From positions 186,001 through 250,000 of the forward strand of contig NZ_LYBV02000030.1 in the NCBI RefSeq assembly GCF_001660705.2: 64,000 nucleotides of DNA, written 5' to 3'. The translations under genes and the position numbers were made by a program. The notes under the pieces are model-generated. The model was not told the DNA's origin. It made no database searches and was given only the letters and a program-made list of their open reading frames with translations. Positions 55,562 to 64,000 of the stretch are shown here, one piece after another. Position 1 is the first letter of the stretch; every line of letters starts with the position of its first letter. This DNA is from Saccharicrinis aurantiacus. GTDB taxonomy: Bacteria > Bacteroidota > Bacteroidia > Bacteroidales > Marinilabiliaceae.

Positions 55562-56485
55562 ATGAAACTCACAAATAAACAGCTTAATTACTTATTTATT
55601 GGCACAATGGTATTCTGCTTTATGCCATTTGTTTCTCCAGCAATTGCATTAGGTATTGGGATTTTATTTTCAGCATTAGGTTTTAAGAATGCTGATGTCT
55701 CGAAGAACTCTTCTCTCTTTTTAAAAGGATCTGTTGTTTTGATGGGTTTTGGAATGCAATTACCTGATGTTTTAGAAGCTTCAAAAGATGGTTTACTAGG
55801 CACTGCGGTATCCGTTATATTGGTGATGTCTTTGGGTTTTGTATTAACCCGCTTATTGAAGGTTGATACAAAGGTAGGTTTACTAATAGCTTCGGGAACT
55901 GCCATATGCGGAGGAAGCGCCATAGCAGCAATAGCTCCTCTAACAAATAGTAAAAATGAACAGATATCCTTTTCCTTAGCAGTAGTCTTTATATTGAATG
56001 CCATTGCCTTAGTCTTATTCCCATTGGTAGGACATGCATTAAATATGGATGAATATACTTTCGGTAAATGGGCAGCAATTGCTATTCACGATACTAGTTC
56101 AGTTGTTGGAGCAGGTGCTATTTATGGAGAAACCGCATTACAAATTGCTACAACAGTAAAGTTAATAAGGGCATTGTGGATCATTCCTTTATCCTTAGTA
56201 GTTATGTTTTTTTCAAGAGGGCAGGAAACCGGAAAGATCCAATTCCCGTGGTTTATTCTATTGTTTGTAGGCGCTATTATTTTCTCGTATTTCGTTCCAA
56301 CATTAAATGGTATTTATCCAAGTTTTGCATGGTTGGGTAAAAAAGGGATGGTAGTTGCGCTGTTTTTAATTGGGTCTAGTATTTCATTGAAAAGTGCTAA
56401 GCAAGCAGGACTTAAAAGTTTTATAATGGGTATTGGTTTGTGGATTTTTATATCAGTTGGTTCCTTAATCTTTTTAATGCAATAG
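55562..56485 (+). CDS. yeiH: YeiH family putative sulfate exporter
   Basis: 307 residues, about ten transmembrane helices. Family landmarks include L-L-I-A-S-G-T-A-I-C-G-G-S-A-I-A-A near residue 107, A-I-H-D-T-S-S-V-V-G-A-G near 175 and V-K-L-I-R-A-L-W-I-I-P. YeiH proteins are annotated as sulfate or sulfonate-related exporters; direct evidence is limited. Two bases separate its stop from the next ATG. Confidence 0.88.
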   Translation: MKLTNKQLNYLFIGTMVFCFMPFVSPAIALGIGILFSALGFKNADVSKNSSLFLKGSVVLMGFGMQLPDVLEASKDGLLGTAVSVILVMSLGFVLTRLLKVDTKVGLLIASGTAICGGSAIAAIAPLTNSKNEQISFSLAVVFILNAIALVLFPLVGHALNMDEYTFGKWAAIAIHDTSSVVGAGAIYGETALQIATTVKLIRALWIIPLSLVVMFFSRGQETGKIQFPWFILLFVGAIIFSYFVPTLNGIYPSFAWLGKKGMVVALFLIGSSISLKSAKQAGLKSFIMGIGLWIFISVGSLIFLMQ

Positions 56486-56487
56486 AC

Positions 56488-57204
56488 ATGGTTAACATCG
56501 GTGCAATTGTTGTTGTAATTTTTAGTAGCCTTTTAAAAGGCATTACGGGTTTTGGTTTTGCCCTGTTATCTCTTCCGCTTCTAATGATCTGGTATAGCCC
56601 AAAAGAATTAATACCAGTATTGGTAATGTGCAATTTATTGGCTTCAGTATTTATTATACTTCAAAAAAAGGAGAAGAAATTGATAGATAAGAAGTTTATG
56701 AGCCTCATTATATTTGGCGGTATTTTTACAATATCTGGTGTTGGGGTATTAAAGTATATTGATGAAGGCTTTCTTATTCAAATTGTATCTGGCCTATTTA
56801 TTATTTTATGCTTGCTATCGATTTTTAAAGTTCGGTCAAACATAAATTTGCCTAAATGGACTTATAGTTTGGCCGGCTCTATTATTGGTTTCTTAACAGG
56901 TAGTATTTCAGTGAGTGGACCTCCATTGGCTTTATTTTTAAATCAGACTAATACCAGCAATCAAACCTTCAGAGAAGTATTTGCATGGTTTAGCATTGTT
57001 ACCTCTGTTGTTGCTGTTGTTGGATATTTTATTGCCGGTTTAATTTCGCGACAATCTATTGAAATGGTTCTTGTTTTTGCACCTATTCTATTAATAGGTG
57101 CAGTGCTAGGTAAGCGATTAAATGCTGTGATACCTGCCCAATTATTTAAAAATATTAGCGTTGTTATTACATTGATATCTTGTGTGATTCTTTTAATATC
57201 ATAA
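56488..57204 (+). CDS. TauE/SafE family sulfite/anion exporter
   Basis: 238 residues from M-V-N-I-G-A, chosen because it begins just after the YeiH stop. About eight transmembrane helices with the two typical half-motifs, K-G-I-T-G-F-G-F-A and L-T-G-S-I-S-V-S-G-P-P. Family members export sulfite, sulfoacetate or related anions. Together with YeiH and the LysR regulator it forms a sulfur-anion efflux set, perhaps linked to the sulfate released by the island's sulfatases, though that link is inference. Confidence 0.88.
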   Translation: MVNIGAIVVVIFSSLLKGITGFGFALLSLPLLMIWYSPKELIPVLVMCNLLASVFIILQKKEKKLIDKKFMSLIIFGGIFTISGVGVLKYIDEGFLIQIVSGLFIILCLLSIFKVRSNINLPKWTYSLAGSIIGFLTGSISVSGPPLALFLNQTNTSNQTFREVFAWFSIVTSVVAVVGYFIAGLISRQSIEMVLVFAPILLIGAVLGKRLNAVIPAQLFKNISVVITLISCVILLIS

Positions 57205-57295
57205 TAGCAGAAATCTTGAGATCATTAATTATTTATATGCTACATCTAAGATTGTATTAGTAATTCTTTAAATTTGCGATTCTAAAATAAGAATA

Positions 57296-57925
57296 ATGCA
57301 AAAAGAAAATGAGTACTCAGCTAAAATGACCACCAAATCAGAAGCTGAGTTGTACGAATATATAAATAACGAAAACCGATATCAAGAAGGTGCTATTGTA
57401 GCAGCAATTTGGGAACTCGAAAAGAGAGGTGTTAGAAATGAAGCATTGGTAATGCTAGAATCTAAATTAGATGGTGTTTTGAGCCAGAAAAAAGCCAACT
57501 CAATTATTGATACGATAGAGGAGGATGCTCAGGCAATAAATTTACCCGCTCCAGAATTATATAGTCCATTTTTTATGAGGATTTTCGGGGTGTTGTTTTC
57601 GGTATTTGGAGGTAGTATTTTAATGGCAATTAATTTCTCTCGACTTGGGAAAAAAGATATTGCTCGTAATGTAGTTCTTGCTGGATTGGCATATTCATTA
57701 TTGCAAGGAGTCGTATTGAACTTCTTCGGACCATCGGCCACCATACTTAGCGTTCCTGCTAGTTTAGGTGGGGTTTATTTAATGGAACATTGGTTTTGGA
57801 ATAAACATGTGCCAAGTAGTCAGGTGTTTGTTAAGCGTAGTTTTTTACCTCCTGTACTTTTTGCAATTACTATTGCTATGCTGTTGGTTTATCTAATGAT
57901 AGAAAATGGAATAGCTCTTCAGTAA
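57296..57925 (+). CDS. Membrane protein of unknown function
   Basis: 209 residues. The first ~85 are charged and helical (Y-I-N-N-E-N-R-Y near residue 20, a repeat-like short motif). Three or four transmembrane helices follow between ~90 and 205. No family recognised. A TAAATTTG -7 element at 57269-57276 would give a leader of about 12-15 bases. Confidence 0.65.
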   Translation: MQKENEYSAKMTTKSEAELYEYINNENRYQEGAIVAAIWELEKRGVRNEALVMLESKLDGVLSQKKANSIIDTIEEDAQAINLPAPELYSPFFMRIFGVLFSVFGGSILMAINFSRLGKKDIARNVVLAGLAYSLLQGVVLNFFGPSATILSVPASLGGVYLMEHWFWNKHVPSSQVFVKRSFLPPVLFAITIAMLLVYLMIENGIALQ

Positions 57926-57945
57926 TTTAATAGATCTACTTTATA

Positions 57946-57976
57946 ATGACTTCTAATAGCGATGTTTAGAAGTCAT
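57946..57976. terminator. Bidirectional terminator between convergent genes
   Basis: ATGACTTCTAA/TTAGAAGTCAT stem with a 9-base loop. It includes the stop codon of the minus-strand gene, so that gene ends inside the hairpin. Confidence 0.75.
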
Positions 57977-59591
57977 AATATAAGTTCTTTAAGCTTGTTC
58001 TGATTGCAAACCAAACTTGCTGTGTTTCTAATACTTGTAAATTATTACTTTCTCTTCTTAGCCTTGTTCCAAGGGCAATATTGAAGTTATTTCTTGGGTT
58101 GATAAGGTAGCTAACACTTAAATCAGTATAATATAAGTTAGTTTTTAAGCCTTGCCCAATATAGTGGCCATAATCACCAGGTCTATTATCGTTACTTTTA
58201 TAGATGTCTTTACCCCAGCTAATATCATCATCTTCATAATCCTTACCATACATGGCTAACATAAACTCGGCATTAAAAATGAAACGTCGGTATTGATATT
58301 TAATATGGGTAACACTTTCTCTAAAGTTTGCCCCCAAAGGATGCGCCAATGATTGGTTATAGTGTCCGTAATTAGTAATGCTTTCTCGGTGAGAATAGGT
58401 GTAAGGCCTCACCTGATTATACTCGGTTTGGAAGTCGAGTTTGTTTATTTTAAACACATCAAAGCTTTTAAAACCTAGTTGAAATCCATGTTTATTGGCC
58501 CACCACTTATTGCCTCCAAATACCTCGTCAAACTTAAATTCACCTAAAACGAATTGTCCATAGAATGCACTCTTGTTTCCTACAATATACTTTGCATTTA
58601 ATCCCATTGTTACAGCGTCAGGTGATCCTGTCGCATATTCTATTGGTCTAAAAAACGCGAATGGATTCAAGTAAGTAAAATCAAAACCTCTATAACCCAT
58701 AGTATCTTGCGCAGCCCATACAACATTCTCAAAAAAACCAAGGGAAAGCCTGTTTCCTATGTTAGCGGTGAGGTAATGCGAAACAGAATATTTCTCAGGG
58801 TAACGAGCATCGTTACCCTCTAGGGCTGGATCAATATTTAAATCGCGGTGTTGTGCCCATTGTATCATATATTTTATTTTACCAAACTCAGCGTTTAGTC
58901 GTAAAAACGGATAGCTAAAAGCATTATCAGAAAGCAATAGAGAACGATGACCATCACCAATAAACATTTTGCCATTACCCATCTGAATATTAATATATTC
59001 TTTATAAGCATTGAATGAAATATAACCAGTGGCCTGAGAAAAGTCGTGCGGACTTTCGTTGGCAAAGTTCTTACTTTTTCCTTGCCCGGGAACAACTTTG
59101 TTGGTTCTAACAAAGTCATCAATATAATTTGGGAATACCGCTTGATTCTCGTAAAAATCTGCATAAAAATAGAAGCTTTTACCTAACTTTCCATCTACTG
59201 ATATGCCACGTGTATTAGTCCATGTAGTTTTATTTTCAATACGTTCTTGTCCAACATTAAAATCAAAAAGAGGGTTTATCTTAACCCACCAATCTTCGTT
59301 TTCCCATTTAATTAAATCATCATGTAAGAAGCGTTTCCAGATATTTAACTTTCCATCTGGTACTTTTATACCGTCATACAAAATAGAGTCAACATTCGTT
59401 AATTGCTGTAGTTTTGTATAGTCAATTGGTCTTAACGAAGTATGATAATTAGTTCCGGGTTGATAAAGTACTTTGCCAAAAGGGTGGAATTGCCAATTGT
59501 CATAGTAGCTTACTTCTTGAGCTTTAGTTTGATGAGAAGCGCAAATAATTGCTATAAATAGAATTTTATATAAGTGTGTTTTTAATTTCAT
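57966..59591 (-). CDS. Wzi/RemB-like outer-membrane barrel protein
   Basis: 541 residues with a signal peptide ending near T-K-A-Q. The long mature part consists of barrel strands and resembles the capsule-assembly Wzi family and the related gliding protein RemB: I-Q-M-G-N-G-K-M-F-I-G-D-G-H-R-S-L-L-L-S is the most family-like region. Wzi anchors capsule at the surface; RemB is a motility-linked surface protein. The neighbouring GT2 gene fits a surface-polysaccharide role. The choice between the two is open. Confidence 0.75.
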   Translation of the reverse strand: MKLKTHLYKILFIAIICASHQTKAQEVSYYDNWQFHPFGKVLYQPGTNYHTSLRPIDYTKLQQLTNVDSILYDGIKVPDGKLNIWKRFLHDDLIKWENEDWWVKINPLFDFNVGQERIENKTTWTNTRGISVDGKLGKSFYFYADFYENQAVFPNYIDDFVRTNKVVPGQGKSKNFANESPHDFSQATGYISFNAYKEYINIQMGNGKMFIGDGHRSLLLSDNAFSYPFLRLNAEFGKIKYMIQWAQHRDLNIDPALEGNDARYPEKYSVSHYLTANIGNRLSLGFFENVVWAAQDTMGYRGFDFTYLNPFAFFRPIEYATGSPDAVTMGLNAKYIVGNKSAFYGQFVLGEFKFDEVFGGNKWWANKHGFQLGFKSFDVFKINKLDFQTEYNQVRPYTYSHRESITNYGHYNQSLAHPLGANFRESVTHIKYQYRRFIFNAEFMLAMYGKDYEDDDISWGKDIYKSNDNRPGDYGHYIGQGLKTNLYYTDLSVSYLINPRNNFNIALGTRLRRESNNLQVLETQQVWFAIRTSLKNLYYDF

Positions 59592-59635
59592 TAATGTCTT
59601 AATTGGTAAAATAGGGTATTAAATAGCCTAATATT

Positions 59636-60382
59636 TTAACGTTTTATAAATTGAGGAAGCTTAGATAGGTTTTTCCAAATTATGGTATGAAACCCTCCAA
59701 TCTTATTATTCCTTAAAGCCTGAATATCTTCTTTTGATTTGGTTATAATATTCGTAAGGTTTTTATTACTAGCTCCACCCAGTCGCATTTTTGTTATAAC
59801 ATTTGGTAAATACGAAAAGTTAAGGGTTTTGTTTTTAAAAACGCGTAAAATAAAATCATAATCTGCAGCTATCTTAAAACGCGTATCAAAATTCCCATAC
59901 GTTTTGTAAACTTCTTTTCTTAAAAATAGAGTAGGGTGGGCGGGCATCCATCCTGCTTTTAGCATTTTGTACTTAAATGCTTTACTTTTCCAATATCGAA
60001 TTACTTTATTGGTATTATCGGTAGCAACATATTCTAAATCGCCATATACACCATCCGATTTTGTGTTTTCAAAAAGAGAAACAATTGCTTGTATGGTGTC
60101 TTCCGATTTAAAGATATCATCAGCATGCAGAAATCCAATTATATCACCTGTGGCTTTATTTAGTCCTTTGTTTAAGGCATCATAAATGCCTTTATCAGGT
60201 TCAGAAATATGCTGGCTTATATACTGTTTGTTATCGGCAATAATTTGCTTAGTGTTATCCTTCGAATCTCCATCAACTACTATATATTCAATATTTCTGT
60301 ACGATTGTTCAGCAATGGAATCAATGGTTGATTGAAGTGTTTTCGCTGCGTTATATGTGGCCGTTATTATTGAAACTTTCAT
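59636..60382 (-). CDS. GT2 family glycosyltransferase
   Basis: 248 residues. GT-A fold with I-I-T-A-T-Y-N-A-A-K-T-L at the start, V-V-D-G-D-S-K-D-N-T, H-I-S-E-P-D-K-G-I-Y-D-A-L-N-K-G and the H-A-D-D metal motif near residue 90, then A-D-Y-D-F-I-L-R. It transfers a sugar from a nucleotide donor, most likely in surface polysaccharide synthesis. Transcribed with the Wzi/RemB-like gene 44 bases downstream. Confidence 0.92.
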   Translation of the reverse strand: MKVSIITATYNAAKTLQSTIDSIAEQSYRNIEYIVVDGDSKDNTKQIIADNKQYISQHISEPDKGIYDALNKGLNKATGDIIGFLHADDIFKSEDTIQAIVSLFENTKSDGVYGDLEYVATDNTNKVIRYWKSKAFKYKMLKAGWMPAHPTLFLRKEVYKTYGNFDTRFKIAADYDFILRVFKNKTLNFSYLPNVITKMRLGGASNKNLTNIITKSKEDIQALRNNKIGGFHTIIWKNLSKLPQFIKR

Positions 60383-60657
60383 TATTCTTTGTTACTTACC
60401 TTATTCAATAAAGGTTTCGCTCTTGCTAAAAAATGATTAAAGAATTATTGTATTTTGTGTAGTATCGATATATTTATCGGCAAATGTACTATTTAATGTG
60501 TTTAACAAAGCATTGTTTAATGTTCAAATATTGTTCATCCCCTTTTTAGAATAGCGATTTAATTATAAGCCTTGTCTTTAACTAATGGTTGGAGTTTAAA
60601 TAAATGTTAAATGCGCTTATCATGTATAAAAATGCACAGTGTATTTGAAAGTTTTTA
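60383..60657. other. Divergent intergenic region
   Basis: About 275 AT-rich bases between the GT2 gene and the metallophosphatase promoter, with no plausible gene. Nothing else recognised. Confidence 0.4.
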
Positions 60658-60665
60658 TATTTTTG
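60658..60665 (+). promoter_or_regulatory. Candidate -7 element for the metallophosphatase
   Basis: TATTTTTG fits TAnnTTTG. A start point about 6-7 bases downstream would fall right at the ATGATG at 60673, leaving almost no leader. Confidence 0.4.
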
Positions 60666-60688
60666 CCTCCGTATGATGTTTAATTTTA

Positions 60689-61672
60689 TTGACAGCTAAA
60701 TTGGAAAAAACTGATTATAAAAGGATAATTAAAGAAAAATGCTTCTATGATGTTATTGGAGATATCCACGGTTACGCTAACGAATTAGAAGAACTATTAT
60801 TAAAATTAGGCTATCATAAAATATATGGTGTTTGGCAGCACGATTATAGAAAGGCAGTATTTGTTGGCGATTTTGTTGATCGTGGTCCAAGCTCGCGAGG
60901 GGTTCTGTCTATTGTTAAAGGAATGGTTGAAGGAGGATTTGCTCATGCTGTATTGGGAAATCATGAACTTAACTTGATACTTTATCTTACTAAAAATCCT
61001 GAAACCGGGAAGCCCTTTAAAAAGCCGAGTGAGTCGGGTAGAAAATACCTTGAAGCTATCAAAAACGAATTTAAAGGAGAGCCAAATGCATTGAAAGAGT
61101 ATTTGCGTTGGTTACGAAAGCTACCTTTCTACCTCGACTTTGTTAAGTTTAGAGTGGTGCACGCCTATTGGAATTCAGAATATCTTCAATTGATAGATGA
61201 TCACCGAAAAGGAGGGAAGTTATCTAAAACGATGCTGGGTTTATTGTCTGATCCTGATCATCCGTTTACCGCAGCTGTAAATGGAGTTAGTAAAGGGTTG
61301 GAAATGAAATTACCTGCAGACCTAGTAATAAAGGATTCAAATAATATTAGACGGACTAATTTTAGGATTAAATATTGGGAAGAGCCAGCTGATAAAACTT
61401 TTTATGAGTTGAGTTATGGTAACAAGTTTAAATTACCTGACTATACAGTACCGAAGCAATTATTATTTCCATTTGAGGTTTACGATAACTCAAGGCCCTT
61501 ATTATTCATAGGCCATTACTGTATGGGTAAAGAGAATATGATTGCAACCAAAAATATTTGCTGTATCGATGCCTGTATTGCATCTAAGGGAACCTTGGCT
61601 GCTTATAAATGGAATGGCGAAACTGAGATAAACCCTGAACATTTTGTATTTGTTAATCTGAAAGAAAACTAA
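60689..61672 (+). CDS. Calcineurin-like metallophosphatase
   Basis: 327 residues, apparently starting at TTG because no ATG precedes the catalytic motifs in frame. PPP-type motifs are clear: G-D-I-H-G (near 24), G-D-F-V-D-R-G-P (near 60), G-N-H-E (near 92), and a later V-V-H-A-Y-W and I-G-H-Y. It resembles PrpA/ApaH-like bacterial phosphatases acting on phosphoproteins or dinucleotides. An out-of-frame ATGATG at 60673 starts an eight-codon frame that ends at 60699, overlapping the TTG. Confidence 0.85.
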   Translation: MTAKLEKTDYKRIIKEKCFYDVIGDIHGYANELEELLLKLGYHKIYGVWQHDYRKAVFVGDFVDRGPSSRGVLSIVKGMVEGGFAHAVLGNHELNLILYLTKNPETGKPFKKPSESGRKYLEAIKNEFKGEPNALKEYLRWLRKLPFYLDFVKFRVVHAYWNSEYLQLIDDHRKGGKLSKTMLGLLSDPDHPFTAAVNGVSKGLEMKLPADLVIKDSNNIRRTNFRIKYWEEPADKTFYELSYGNKFKLPDYTVPKQLLFPFEVYDNSRPLLFIGHYCMGKENMIATKNICCIDACIASKGTLAAYKWNGETEINPEHFVFVNLKEN

Positions 61673-61785
61673 AACTATTTCGTCAAATTTGGGTTGTTCT
61701 TCTTGTATTGGATAAAGGAGTAAAATAATGATTACAGGCTGTATATTGTATTGTTTATGCCCTGTGCACAACTTTTATTTTAAAC

Positions 61786-61815
61786 TTTAAAGCCATCAAA
61801 TTAATATTATCTTTG
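61786..61815 (+). promoter_or_regulatory. Candidate promoter of the TPR gene
   Basis: TATCTTTG at 61808-61815 fits the -7 consensus; TTTA at 61786 is a weak -33. The ATG follows at 61841. Confidence 0.4.
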
Positions 61816-61840
61816 ACGTAATATTAGAAACCTAGTTTAT

Positions 61841-63928
61841 ATGCGTAAAGTTATTCTTACACTGTTTATGGCAGTGTATTTTAGTTTAAATATATTTTCT
61901 CAAATTAATACTGATCGAGTATTAATTATGGGTAGAAGTGCCCTTTCTTACGAAGACTATGTTCTTGCTATTTCCTATTTTAACAAAGTAATTCGCGTAA
62001 AGCCCTATTTAGCAGATCCATATTATTTTAGAGCTTATGCCAAATACTCGTTAGATGATTTTAATGGCGCTAAATTAGATATGACCGAAGCGATTGATAT
62101 CAATCCTTTTCACTCAGAGTTTTTTAGGTTCAGAGGAGATATAAATAATCGATTAGGTGATTATAAAGAGGCATTAGCCGATTACAAAAAGGGCTTAGAA
62201 ATTGATCCAAACTCCATAGGTATTTATTTTAATCGAGGTTTAGTTAATATGACCATGAAGCGTTATGCCGATGGGGAGAGTGATTTTACCGATGTAATTA
62301 ATCGTGATAACACACAATATGGAGCTTATATAAACCGTTCAATAAGCCGTTTAAATCAAAAAGATACATTAGGAGCCATTAATGATATGGAAGAAGCCAT
62401 ATTGGTGAATCCATTGGTAGCAGATGCCCATAAATTTAGTGCAGCAATTTATTATGAGCTAAATAACTTTGACTTGGCTTTAGAACGAATAAATGAAGCA
62501 ATTAATCTTGACTATAAGCAAGCCATGTATTACATGTTACGTGGTGCTATTCGTTATCAAACAGATAACTTAAGAGGAACGTTGGAAGATTTTAATCGTT
62601 TTGTTGAGTTGGAACCTCGCAATCCAATGGGATATAGTAACAGAGGAATTTTGCGTGTTGAAATTGGTGATATTAATAATGCTATTGATGACTTCTCGAG
62701 AGTGTTAGCTATTAATCCAAACGATTTATTAACCTTGTTTAATAGGTCGTTACTATACTTGCAAGTTGGCGAGTTGAACGAAGCAGCTTCTGATTTAAGC
62801 TTAATTATTGATGCTTATCCTGATTACGCAAATGCCTACATGGCGCGTAGTCAGGCATATCAAAAGCTTGGTAAGAATGATTTAGCGCAGAAAGATTATA
62901 ATATGGCGGCAAAGCTTGAAATTGATAAGCGAAATAAAGCCGATAAAGAGGGTGATGAACCTAAAAAGGGAAAAGCTAAACCTAAGAAAACCAGAAGTGA
63001 GAAGGATGAAGATATTAATAACTACGATAAAATTGCCGTGCTAGATGACTTTGGTTTAGATGAGGCTGAGTCGGATGAGGTTGATAACATCAGAGGAAAA
63101 ATTCAAAATAGAAATATCGTAATAGATATGGAGCCTATGTTTGGTTTAACTTTCTTCTCTGTGGATTCATTAGTTAACAGAACGCGTTACTTTAAGCCTG
63201 AGGTTACTCAGTTTAATATGCGTAAAAAGTTTGGTCGTCCTTTAATATTCTCTAATAGAGAAGTGGAAACAGACGGCGAAAAATCACTTGAATATTTCAA
63301 GACTATAGAAGATATTACTGCTGAAATTAAAACAAATAATGACCCATATAGTCTGAAGTTTATCAGAGGTATTCTATATGGTGTTGTGTTGAATTATAGT
63401 AGCGCTTTAGCCGATTATAATAATATAATTAAGAATAATGCTGAAGTAGGTCATTTCCCATATTTCAATAGAGCTTATACTCGATTTAAGATGGTTGAGG
63501 TAATGCAGTCGTTTAATGAAGATGATATGCCCGATAATTTACTGGGTAATAGTCTATCTAAACCTGGCGTAAGCAATACACCACAAGTAACACAACAAAC
63601 AATTGATTACGATTTAATAGAGCGTGATTTATTAGTGGTTATAGAAAAGGCACCGCAATTTGAATTTGCCTATTATAATTTGGGAATATTAAAATGCATC
63701 AGAAAAGATTATGAAGGTGCTCTTAAAAGTTTTGATAAGGCCTTAGAAATCAATCCATTCTTTGCAGAAGCGTATTTCAATAGAGGATTAACAAAAATAT
63801 TCCTTAAGGATGACGATGGAGGTACGCTAGATTTAAGTAAAGCGGGTGAATTAGGCTTGTACAAGGCATACAATGTAATCAAACGATACGGAGCTAAAAA
63901 AGATGTTCCCATTGAAGAGGAGGAGTAG
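61841..63928 (+). CDS. Secreted or periplasmic TPR-repeat protein
   Basis: 695 residues with a signal peptide ending near I-F-S-Q. About ten TPR units span residues ~20-365 (repeated A-Y-x-x-R-G...A-I-x-D-x-x-x-A-I-x-x-N-P). A Lys/Glu/Asp-rich linker of ~60 residues containing K-K-G-K-A-K-P-K-K follows, then a region of unknown fold, and two or more further TPRs at ~500-690. It is probably a scaffold for an envelope complex. The partner is unknown. It ends 9 bases before the next gene. Confidence 0.85.
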   Translation: MRKVILTLFMAVYFSLNIFSQINTDRVLIMGRSALSYEDYVLAISYFNKVIRVKPYLADPYYFRAYAKYSLDDFNGAKLDMTEAIDINPFHSEFFRFRGDINNRLGDYKEALADYKKGLEIDPNSIGIYFNRGLVNMTMKRYADGESDFTDVINRDNTQYGAYINRSISRLNQKDTLGAINDMEEAILVNPLVADAHKFSAAIYYELNNFDLALERINEAINLDYKQAMYYMLRGAIRYQTDNLRGTLEDFNRFVELEPRNPMGYSNRGILRVEIGDINNAIDDFSRVLAINPNDLLTLFNRSLLYLQVGELNEAASDLSLIIDAYPDYANAYMARSQAYQKLGKNDLAQKDYNMAAKLEIDKRNKADKEGDEPKKGKAKPKKTRSEKDEDINNYDKIAVLDDFGLDEAESDEVDNIRGKIQNRNIVIDMEPMFGLTFFSVDSLVNRTRYFKPEVTQFNMRKKFGRPLIFSNREVETDGEKSLEYFKTIEDITAEIKTNNDPYSLKFIRGILYGVVLNYSSALADYNNIIKNNAEVGHFPYFNRAYTRFKMVEVMQSFNEDDMPDNLLGNSLSKPGVSNTPQVTQQTIDYDLIERDLLVVIEKAPQFEFAYYNLGILKCIRKDYEGALKSFDKALEINPFFAEAYFNRGLTKIFLKDDDGGTLDLSKAGELGLYKAYNVIKRYGAKKDVPIEEEE

Positions 63929-63937
63929 TAATAATAT

Positions 63938-64000
63938 ATGAGTAGTTGGTTTGAGAACATTGATACTGATAATGCCGAGTTTCAGGATGCACTAAAATTA
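63938..64000 (+). CDS. Start of a gene cut by the window end (possibly PIF1-like helicase)
   Basis: An ATG preceded by a purine-rich AAGAGGAGGAG opens 21 codons running off the window: M-S-S-W-F-E-N-I-D, then E-F-Q-D-A-L-K-L. From memory, E-F-Q-D-A-L-x-L often precedes the Walker A motif in Bacteroidota AAA/PIF1-like helicases. Too little is visible to be sure. Confidence 0.5.
   Translation, partial: MSSWFENIDTDNAEFQDALKL

Noticed and set aside
55588-56004. 138-codon minus-strand ORF inside the YeiH gene
   Set aside because: Antisense to a well-supported membrane protein; composition is a shadow effect.

Overview
The window is AT-rich DNA from a member of the Bacteroidota, most likely a marine, polysaccharide-degrading member of the Marinilabiliales/Prolixibacteraceae type. 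This is inferred from a type IX secretion sorting tail, many lipoproteins with short N-terminal lipoboxes, TAnnTTTG-type -7 elements, and a cluster of sulfatases with GH86, GH2 and GH30 enzymes typical of red-algal galactan (agar/porphyran) use. No rRNA, tRNA or CRISPR array was seen.

Layout. 1-3.0 kb: the end of a secreted T9SS cargo protein, a small secreted protein, a decayed transposase fragment, a small Cys-rich protein and an FKBP lipoprotein. 3.2-8.1 kb (minus strand) is the most unusual part: an FHA/winged-helix protein, a cytosolic Ser/Thr kinase, a stefin-like cystatin, a chagasin-like (I42) protein with a tyrosine-repeat and Cys-rich tail, and a radical SAM/SPASM-TPR enzyme. I read this as a candidate peptide- or protein-modification system in which the I42 protein is the substrate and the kinase/FHA pair gives signalling control. 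8.4-12.0 kb: a half-length DEAD-box protein, a zinc-ribbon protein, a MORN-repeat protein and a DUF2490-like outer-membrane protein. 12.4-16.5 kb: divergent trehalose genes, a GH15 trehalase-like enzyme against a fused OtsA-OtsB. 16.6-18.5 kb: a lone chemoreceptor.

19.2-46.6 kb is a CAZyme/sulfatase island: five sulfatases, GH30, GH86, two GH2 proteins (one without the usual acid/base Glu), a beta-helix protein, a glycosidase-like lipoprotein and a frameshifted nucleoside-hydrolase-like gene. It also holds the C-terminal remnant of a LuxR-type regulator and a membrane-anchored ToxR-like regulator facing the first GH2 gene across a near-palindromic site. No SusC/SusD pair lies in the window. 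The island is interrupted at 40.4-42.2 kb by a repeat-rich patch (126-bp tandem repeats, a 125-bp direct duplication, three near-identical GCCGCA hairpins) around a small membrane protein, followed by an alpha-carbonic anhydrase.

47.1-52.9 kb is a minus-strand operon (TetR regulator, outer-membrane barrel, ABC ATPase, two FtsX-type permeases, LolA-like protein) that looks like an envelope export or lipid-trafficking system. 53-57.9 kb holds membrane proteins, including a LysR-YeiH-TauE/SafE sulfur-anion export set. 58-60.4 kb holds a Wzi/RemB-like outer-membrane protein and a GT2 glycosyltransferase. 60.7 kb to the end holds a metallophosphatase, a large TPR protein and the first codons of a further gene.
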